Shown here piece by piece: positions 58,911-64,000 of a stretch of DNA of 64,000 bases. Origin of the DNA: Thraustochytrium sp. TN22 (lineage: Eukaryota; Sar; Bigyra; Thraustochytrida; Thraustochytriidae); contig JABLUY010000079.1 in the NCBI GenBank assembly GCA_013306675.1, forward strand, positions 1 through 64,000. The letters are read 5' to 3'. Within the stretch, counting starts at the first letter, position 1; every line of letters starts with the position of its first letter. The notes under the pieces are model-generated. The model made no database searches. It was not told the origin of the DNA and saw only the letters and a list, made by a program, of their open reading frames with translations. The position numbers were made by a program, and so were the translations under genes.

Positions 58911-61286
58911 TCAGTGCATCTGCCGCTGGACAAGCGTGGCGTAGAGGCCAGACTTGTCGCGCAGGAGTTCTTCATGGGTGCCACGTTCGGCAATGGTGCC
59001 ATCGGAAATGACGAGGATGGTGGCGGCGGAGCGAATGGTGGAGAGGCGGTGGGCGATGGTGATGGAGGTGCGACCGACCATGGCCCGATCAAGGGCCTCC
59101 TGCACGAGGTGCTCGCTCTCGGCGTCCAGGGCCGAGGTGGCCTCGTCGAGCAGGATGACGTTGGGGCGCGCGAGGAGGGCGCGCGCGATGGCAATGCGCT
59201 GGTTCTGGCCTCCGGAGAGCGTGACGCCGCGCTCGCCAACCTGGGTGTCGAAGCCGTTTGGGAAGCCGGAGATGAAGTTGTAGGCGTTGGCTTCCTTGGC
59301 AGCCTGGATGATCTCGTCCTCGGAGACCTTGCGGTGCACGCCATAGGTGATATTATCGCGGATGGACATGGCGAAGAGAGTAGGCTGCTGCGAGACGGCG
59401 CCAACGTTGCGGTGCAGCTTGACCGTGCTCATTTGGCGCAGATCCTGACCTGCGATGGAGATCGACCCGGTGTCCGGGTCGTAGAAGCGCTGCAGCAGAT
59501 TGATGATGGTGCTCTTGCCGCCGCCGCTCGCGCCGACGAGCGCCGTGACCTGGCCCTGCTTGCACGTGAAAGTGACATCGCGCAGCACCTGGACGTCGCG
59601 GCGTGACGGGTAGGAGAAGCTGACGTCCTTGAAGACGACGTCGCCGCGCAAGTCATCGTCAAAGTCCGAGGTGCGCGCAGCGTCTGAGGCGTGCACGAGG
59701 GTGTTTGCAGCCTCGCCCGGGAGCTGCGTGTCAGCGGCGTCGAGGTCGGCAACGTCCGGAGCGCGGTCGGTGTGAATCTCGGGCTGGCGGTCGATGATGG
59801 CGAACATGCGGTCCGAACTCCCGACCGCAGACATGAGCTGCGAGTACAACCCGGAGAGGCCGCCGAGCGCGGCCGCCAGGTAGATGGTATAAATGAGGAA
59901 GGAGAGCAGCGAGGCCGCCGTGAGTTCAGAGCCGCCACGAATGACGAGGCGGCCGCCGTACCAGAGGACGAGCGCGACCGCGAGGTAGGCGCCGAGCCCG
60001 ATGACGCCCAGAAAGACGCCGTAGGCCCAGGCGAGACGCACACCGAAGTGATACGAGTTCTTGATGCGCGCGCGGTAGCGCGCGACCTCGTGCGACTCCT
60101 TGGAGAAGGAGCGCACGGTGCGGATGGAGCTGATGGCCTGCTCGGCCGCCTCGCCGGCGCTGCCGAGTGCGTCCTGATAGCTCTTGGACATGCCGCGCAC
60201 GAAACCGCCGTACATGCGGGCGCCGATGGCGAGCGCCGGCACGACCGAGAGCATGATGAGCGTGAGCTTCCAGCTGAGCACGAAGAGAATGACAAGGCCC
60301 ACAACGACCTGCGCGAGCCAGCGCAGCGACATGGACACGGTTGCCGTGACGGTGTCCTGGATGACGCGCGTGTCGCTGCTGAGGCGCGACTGCAGCTCGC
60401 CGCTGTTGCTCTCGTCAAAGAAGCTGATGGACTGGCGCAAGATGGCCTCAAACACGCGTACGCGGAAGCGGGCCACGAGTCGCTCCCCGCTCATGTTGAA
60501 GAGCGCGCCGCGGAACATGCTGAAGACGCTGGAGATGACAAAGACCACCACCATGAGGATCACTGTGCGGTCCAGGTCTTCCTCTGAGCGCGACTCGAGG
60601 ATCTGGTTAATGAGCTTGCTGAAGAGCGCGGGCACGATCATGGTCGACGCCGAGCTCACCATGAGGCACACAAGCGCCGTGGCCAGTAGGTAGCGCTCTG
60701 GCCAGGCGAGTGCCACCACGCGCCGGAAGCTCGTGCCCGTGCCGTGCAGGTGGTCGTCGCCCTGGCCAAGGCGCGCGTAATCAAAGGCATTGCCCCTGCG
60801 GCCGTCCTCCGCCTCGTCGGAGGCGACGTCCTCCACGCCGACGCCCGCGGCCGCCTTGGCCGACCCAAAGCGTGCCAGAAAAAAGAGTCCGAGCTCTGCG
60901 AGGGGCAGCAGGAGGCCCAGCCAGAGCGCCGCGTGCACGGCAGCGCTCGCTCCGTGCAATTCGTGCGCCGTCGCGAACTTGGCCACGCTCACCAGGCTGC
61001 TTGCCACGAGCAGCACGGCCACGAAGCCGACGCCCACCGCTGTGCAGACGCCGCCCGCTGCCAACGCCGTCGCCGTCGCCGCGCCGCTCGAGCTTTCCGC
61101 GGAACCGCACCAACAGGCTGCGGCTACGAGCACGAGCAGGCGGGCCCAAGACAGGGTCACCACGTCCAGGACCGAGGTCTCCCACGCGTACTTTTCCGCG
61201 TCAACGTCGCCGCTGCGCCCTAGCAGGCTCACGAGGCCGGCATCCACGACCGCGGCGCCCAGCAGGGCTAGTGTCGTGCGCGTCAT
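58911..61286 (-). CDS. ABC half-transporter, TAP-L/ABCB9-like
   Basis: This 791-residue ABCB-type half-transporter probably works as a dimer exporting peptides or similar substrates across an organelle membrane. An N-terminal extra domain of about four helices (residues 1-155) precedes the six-helix core (about 205-495), the layout of TAP and ABCB9 (766 residues in human). The core has the ABCB pattern FFDESNSGELQSRLSSDTR. The nucleotide-binding domain has Walker A VGASGGGKST (about 583), signature LSGGQNQR (about 688), Walker B VILLDEATSALD (about 707) and a switch His in ITIAHRLST. The ATG at 61286 directly follows a CAG tract. Another ABCB subgroup cannot be excluded. Confidence 0.85.
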   Translation of the reverse strand: MTRTTLALLGAAVVDAGLVSLLGRSGDVDAEKYAWETSVLDVVTLSWARLLVLVAAACWCGSAESSSGAATATALAAGGVCTAVGVGFVAVLLVASSLVSVAKFATAHELHGASAAVHAALWLGLLLPLAELGLFFLARFGSAKAAAGVGVEDVASDEAEDGRRGNAFDYARLGQGDDHLHGTGTSFRRVVALAWPERYLLATALVCLMVSSASTMIVPALFSKLINQILESRSEEDLDRTVILMVVVFVISSVFSMFRGALFNMSGERLVARFRVRVFEAILRQSISFFDESNSGELQSRLSSDTRVIQDTVTATVSMSLRWLAQVVVGLVILFVLSWKLTLIMLSVVPALAIGARMYGGFVRGMSKSYQDALGSAGEAAEQAISSIRTVRSFSKESHEVARYRARIKNSYHFGVRLAWAYGVFLGVIGLGAYLAVALVLWYGGRLVIRGGSELTAASLLSFLIYTIYLAAALGGLSGLYSQLMSAVGSSDRMFAIIDRQPEIHTDRAPDVADLDAADTQLPGEAANTLVHASDAARTSDFDDDLRGDVVFKDVSFSYPSRRDVQVLRDVTFTCKQGQVTALVGASGGGKSTIINLLQRFYDPDTGSISIAGQDLRQMSTVKLHRNVGAVSQQPTLFAMSIRDNITYGVHRKVSEDEIIQAAKEANAYNFISGFPNGFDTQVGERGVTLSGGQNQRIAIARALLARPNVILLDEATSALDAESEHLVQEALDRAMVGRTSITIAHRLSTIRSAATILVISDGTIAERGTHEELLRDKSGLYATLVQRQMH

Positions 61287-61287
61287 G

Positions 61288-61320
<33 letters not shown>
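61288..61320. repeat. CTG/CAG tract just before the ABC start codon
   Basis: About eleven CTG units (CAG on the gene strand) end two to three bases upstream of the ABC transporter ATG. Confidence 0.9.
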
Positions 61321-61321
<1 letters not shown>

Positions 61322-61710
61322 GTTCGTGCTGCCGTTTGTGCTGCGGCTGCTGTTGTTCGTGCCGCGGCTGATGCTGGGGCGCCCGCGCTGCACCGCTAGC
61401 TCGCGCGCGCAGCGGCCTGGGTCGGATGTTGATTTGTCGTCGAGTTAGTTGTTATGAGTGGTACCAGTACCAGCCAGGCAAGCTGAGGCGAACAGGGAAG
61501 GGAGGCTCTTCTGCGTTCCTCATTCAGGCTCAACACGACTCGGACCCGACCTTCAACTTGAACAAGATGCCGAGACGGGCAGAACGCGCGGAACGTGCAA
61601 CAATCGTGTGGTGGTGGTACCAGTACTACGTACGTGGTAGCTGCTGCTTTGACTAAACTGTAAAGTAGTTGGCCGGCGCGAAGACTCGTCAACGCTAACT
61701 GAACCGATGT
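61321..61710. other. Intergenic between ABC and NDK-like genes
   Basis: No gene was found. Two GGTACCAGTAC-containing segments (near 61460 and 61617) form a short inverted/direct repeat pair. Confidence 0.5.
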
Positions 61711-62976
61711 TTACTTGCTCTGGGCGAGGACGGTCTCGAGCTTGTCGAGGACGTCGGCGGTGTCGAGGTCCTCGAGGAGGTCGAAGATGCTCTGAGACTT
61801 GCCGTCGTAGGAGACCTGAGCGTCCTGCATCCAGTCAGCGAGGGTCTCGGGCTTGATGCCCAGGGCAAGCGCGGCCTTGGCGAAGCGGTCGGTGGCGGGG
61901 TCGGCCTTGAGCCAGTTGATGCGCTCGGCGGAGGCCTCGAAGGGCGAGGCGCTGGCGTGCACGCCGTTGTCGCCGACGTTGGGCTCCTCGGTGAGGCCAA
62001 GGGACTCCCACTTCTCGAAGATGACGCGGCGCAGGCTGCCATCGGCGGCGTCCTTGGGGTCGGTGCCGCCGAGCACCTTGCCGCGGAAGTCCTCCCAGGA
62101 GAGCTTGGACGGGGCCCACTCGACAACGAAGTAGTGGATCTTGGCGGGCGGGTTGGTGTACTTGCCGCGCATGGCCAGGTAGAAGCCGTTCATGACGTAC
62201 ATGTCGTCGGCGAGCTTGCCGCAGTAAAAGCCGCCGCCGAACTTGATGAGGTCCTCGCCGCGCTTGAGGCCGGCCCACTTCGCCTCGAGGTCGTCGCCGC
62301 TGATGCCGAGCTTAGCGCAGGCGTCCGAGGCGTTGTACACCTTGCCAGCCTTGAGCGCCTCCTCCCAGTCCTCGTTAAACATCTTCTTGAAGCCCGCCTT
62401 GCCCTTGTCCGGCACGTTGAGCTCGTCCGGCTTGAGGATGACGGCCTTGCTGGCAATGGCGCCGTAGTGGGTGTCGATCAGGCGCTCCTTGTCAATGGTC
62501 TCGTGCTCCAGCTCGCCCTCCTGCGAGATCTTGATGCCGGCCTTGGCGAAGTTCTCGCGCACCAGGTCCACCACCTTGTCGGTCACCGCGTGCGGCTTGA
62601 TGAAGACGAAGGCCTCGTCCTTGCCGGCGGCCGCCAGCAGCGCCACCTCCTTCTCCAGGTACGCCACGCGCTCGCCCAGCGAGCTCTCCTCGGGCGCCGG
62701 CGTCTCGGTCGCGGCCGGCGCCTCGGCCGCCTCGGTCTCCACCTCGGCCGCCACCACGGGCGTCGCAGCCTCGGCGTGCGACTTGCCCTTGCCCGACCCG
62801 CCGCTCAGGCCCACGGACAGCAGCACCAGCACGCCGGCGGCTGCCGCGCCGGCCGCCGTCGGCGACACCTTGCCGGGCAGCTGCGCCGCATCGGCCTTGC
62901 CGCTCAGCGACCGCGCGCCGCGCCGCGCCGCCGGCGCCGCGGCCAGCGCCGCGCGCCGCAGGCCCAGGCCCAGCAT
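61711..62976 (-). CDS. Mitochondrial NDK-like protein with large insert
   Basis: This 421-residue protein begins with a likely mitochondrial presequence (MLGLGLRRAALAAAPAARRG) and a hydrophobic segment (about 40-58), then an Ala/Glu-rich linker. From about 115 it resembles nucleoside diphosphate kinase: DEAFVFIKPHAVTDKVVDLV at the start, and NGVHASASPFEASAERINWL holding the phosphorylated-His motif (about residue 336). Between these parts lies about 150 extra residues (including FGGGFYCGKLADDMYVMNGF), and the DFRGKVLGGTDPKDA segment replaces the usual GxTxP loop. Normal kinases have about 150 residues in all. This longer family appears in several protist lineages (recalled, not searched). It may make NTPs in mitochondria or have another phosphotransfer role. 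The ATG at 62976 opens the presequence. Confidence 0.68.
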   Translation of the reverse strand: MLGLGLRRAALAAAPAARRGARSLSGKADAAQLPGKVSPTAAGAAAAGVLVLLSVGLSGGSGKGKSHAEAATPVVAAEVETEAAEAPAATETPAPEESSLGERVAYLEKEVALLAAAGKDEAFVFIKPHAVTDKVVDLVRENFAKAGIKISQEGELEHETIDKERLIDTHYGAIASKAVILKPDELNVPDKGKAGFKKMFNEDWEEALKAGKVYNASDACAKLGISGDDLEAKWAGLKRGEDLIKFGGGFYCGKLADDMYVMNGFYLAMRGKYTNPPAKIHYFVVEWAPSKLSWEDFRGKVLGGTDPKDAADGSLRRVIFEKWESLGLTEEPNVGDNGVHASASPFEASAERINWLKADPATDRFAKAALALGIKPETLADWMQDAQVSYDGKSQSIFDLLEDLDTADVLDKLETVLAQSK

Positions 62977-63772
62977 CCTCCCGCTCGCTCCTCCGCTCCA
63001 CTCCGCGCCGCTCCGCTCCGCTGCGCCGCTGCCTGCCGCTCTTCCCGCTCTGCCGCGCCGCCGCCAGTCGAGTCGCCGAGGCACGCTGGATCCAAGCGCG
63101 ACGACGCCATCGCCGCATCGCCATCGATGCTGCAGTGCAGTGCAGTGCAGTGCTGCGGCGCTCATGATGAAGATGCAGTGGCGGCGAGAGACAGGCAGGC
63201 GTCAGCACTGCCAGTGCAACTTGACAGAAGGCAACTTGAAGGACAGACACGACCTGACTGTGAGTGACTCACCTGAGAGCGCACCGTGACCAGGCCTAGC
63301 ATACAGTGACTGCACTGCAGGAAGCGTGGACGAGGACTCGAGTGCAGTGCAGAGCACTGCGCAGTGCAGTGCGGTGCAGCAGGCAGTGCAGTGAGGCTAC
63401 CTGGCTACCAGCCTGCGTCGTGTCGTCATCATGGTTGACCTCACATCGCAGTCCTCTTTCAAGTTCGAGTCACACAGTCGCAGTGACGAACGCATCCGGC
63501 CGGGCTGCGGCAATGCAGTGCGCTGCAGTGCACATCAGAGATATCGCCGAGGGATCGCCGAGGCATCGCCGAGAGGTCGCCGAGATGCGTGCTGCGTTGA
63601 ATTGACTGACAGTGAGCGTGAGGCGTTGAAGCTTGATCGATTGCAACTTCGTAGCTGCGGCGGCGCACAGGAAAGTTTCAGAGTTTAAAAAAATGCTGGG
63701 TGCTTAATTTTGCAGCCAGAGATTCACATTCACATCAGTGCTTCGACGCTTGCTCACGACGCTTGCTCAATG
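62977..63772. other. Intergenic with GCAGT pentamer repeats
   Basis: No gene is supported. CTCCG-type pentamers (62990-63020) precede the NDK-like start. GCAGT tandem runs occur at about 63129-63156 and in broken form at 63335-63395, 63515-63530. ATCGCCGAG units repeat near 63541-63585. Confidence 0.6.
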
Positions 63773-64000
63773 TCAATGCTCAAGCTCGAGGAGGGCAAAG
63801 TAGCGGCCCACGACGCGTGGCGCCCAGGCGTCAGGAGCAGCGCCGAGACGGAAGATGGGCCAGTCGAGACTGTGGCCGCCAGAGGCCGTGCGCAGTTGGA
63901 TGAGGCGGGCGCTGCGCTCAAAGTCCTCCTTGTGCACATACGAGGCGGAGGCGATGGGGTCGTTCTGAGCAGAGATAAAGAGCGTAGGGCGGGCGATCTG
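63773..64000 (-). CDS. Partial alpha/beta hydrolase, C-terminal end
   Basis: The last 75 codons of a gene run off the right edge on the minus strand, in one open frame. They read IARPTLFISAQNDPIASASY, then LRTASGGHSLDWP and APRVVGRYFALLELEH before a stop. The pattern matches the C-terminal part of alpha/beta hydrolases of the ABHD1/ABHD3/YheT (EMB8-like) group: the NDP segment holds the catalytic Asp and GGH the catalytic His. Substrate is probably a lipid ester. The 5' part lies outside the window. Confidence 0.68.
   Translation of the reverse strand, partial: QIARPTLFISAQNDPIASASYVHKEDFERSARLIQLRTASGGHSLDWPIFRLGAAPDAWAPRVVGRYFALLELEH

Overview
The window looks like a chromosome segment of a GC-rich, intron-poor protist, most likely a thraustochytrid or other labyrinthulomycete stramenopile. 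The evidence is eukaryote-only genes (RPB8, Bre1-type ligase, Rab3GAP subunit, PA2G4, SZT2-like protein, MLO-family protein), mostly uninterrupted reading frames of 1-13 kb, strongly G/C-biased third positions, abundant CAG/CTG and GC-rich pentamer repeats, and only two introns I could place, both with GT..AG borders. The taxonomic call is inference.

Layout, left to right. 0.3-0.8 kb: RNA polymerase subunit RPB8. 0.9-4.8 kb: three near-identical copies of an unrecognised gene, two direct and one inverted, mixed with duplicated flanking modules. 4.8-6.1 kb: a decayed membrane-protein gene. 6.2-8.6 kb: a tandem pair of mitochondrial carriers, the second behind a pure CTG/CAG tract. 9.4-11.8 kb: a Bre1-like coiled-coil ligase with an altered finger. 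11.9-14.9 kb: a methyltransferase-like plus vezatin-like protein, head to head with an AAA ATPase (15.0-16.4 kb). 16.5-19.9 kb: a membrane sulfotransferase and an ankyrin protein. 19.9-25.0 kb: a gene-poor stretch of segmental duplications. 25.0-28.9 kb: Rab3GAP non-catalytic subunit. 30.2-30.9 kb: a membrane J-protein whose 3' end is repeated downstream. 33.2-35.1 kb: a CAP-Gly / RanBP1-like / PP2C fusion. 35.8-36.8 kb: a GPATCH4-like protein. 37.1-38.8 kb: PA2G4/EBP1 with one intron. 40.5-41.4 kb: a membrane RING-H2 protein with one intron. 41.6-54.9 kb: one uninterrupted 4,441-codon SZT2-like gene. 56.3-58.5 kb: an MLO-family seven-helix protein. 58.9-61.3 kb: a TAP-L/ABCB9-like half transporter. 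61.7-63.0 kb: a large mitochondrial NDK-like protein. The right edge cuts the C-terminal end of an alpha/beta hydrolase.

The genes do not form a pathway; this is an ordinary eukaryotic mixture. Loose themes are transcription and chromatin (RPB8, Bre1), nucleolus/ribosome growth (GPATCH4-like, PA2G4), nutrient-TORC1 sensing (SZT2-like), Rab/membrane traffic (Rab3GAP2, RING, MLO, ABC) and mitochondria (carriers, NDK-like, possibly the J-protein). The most unusual items are the CAP-Gly-RanBD-PP2C architecture, the methyltransferase-vezatin fusion, the inverted gene-family array, and the recurrent GC pentamer tracts just upstream of several start codons.
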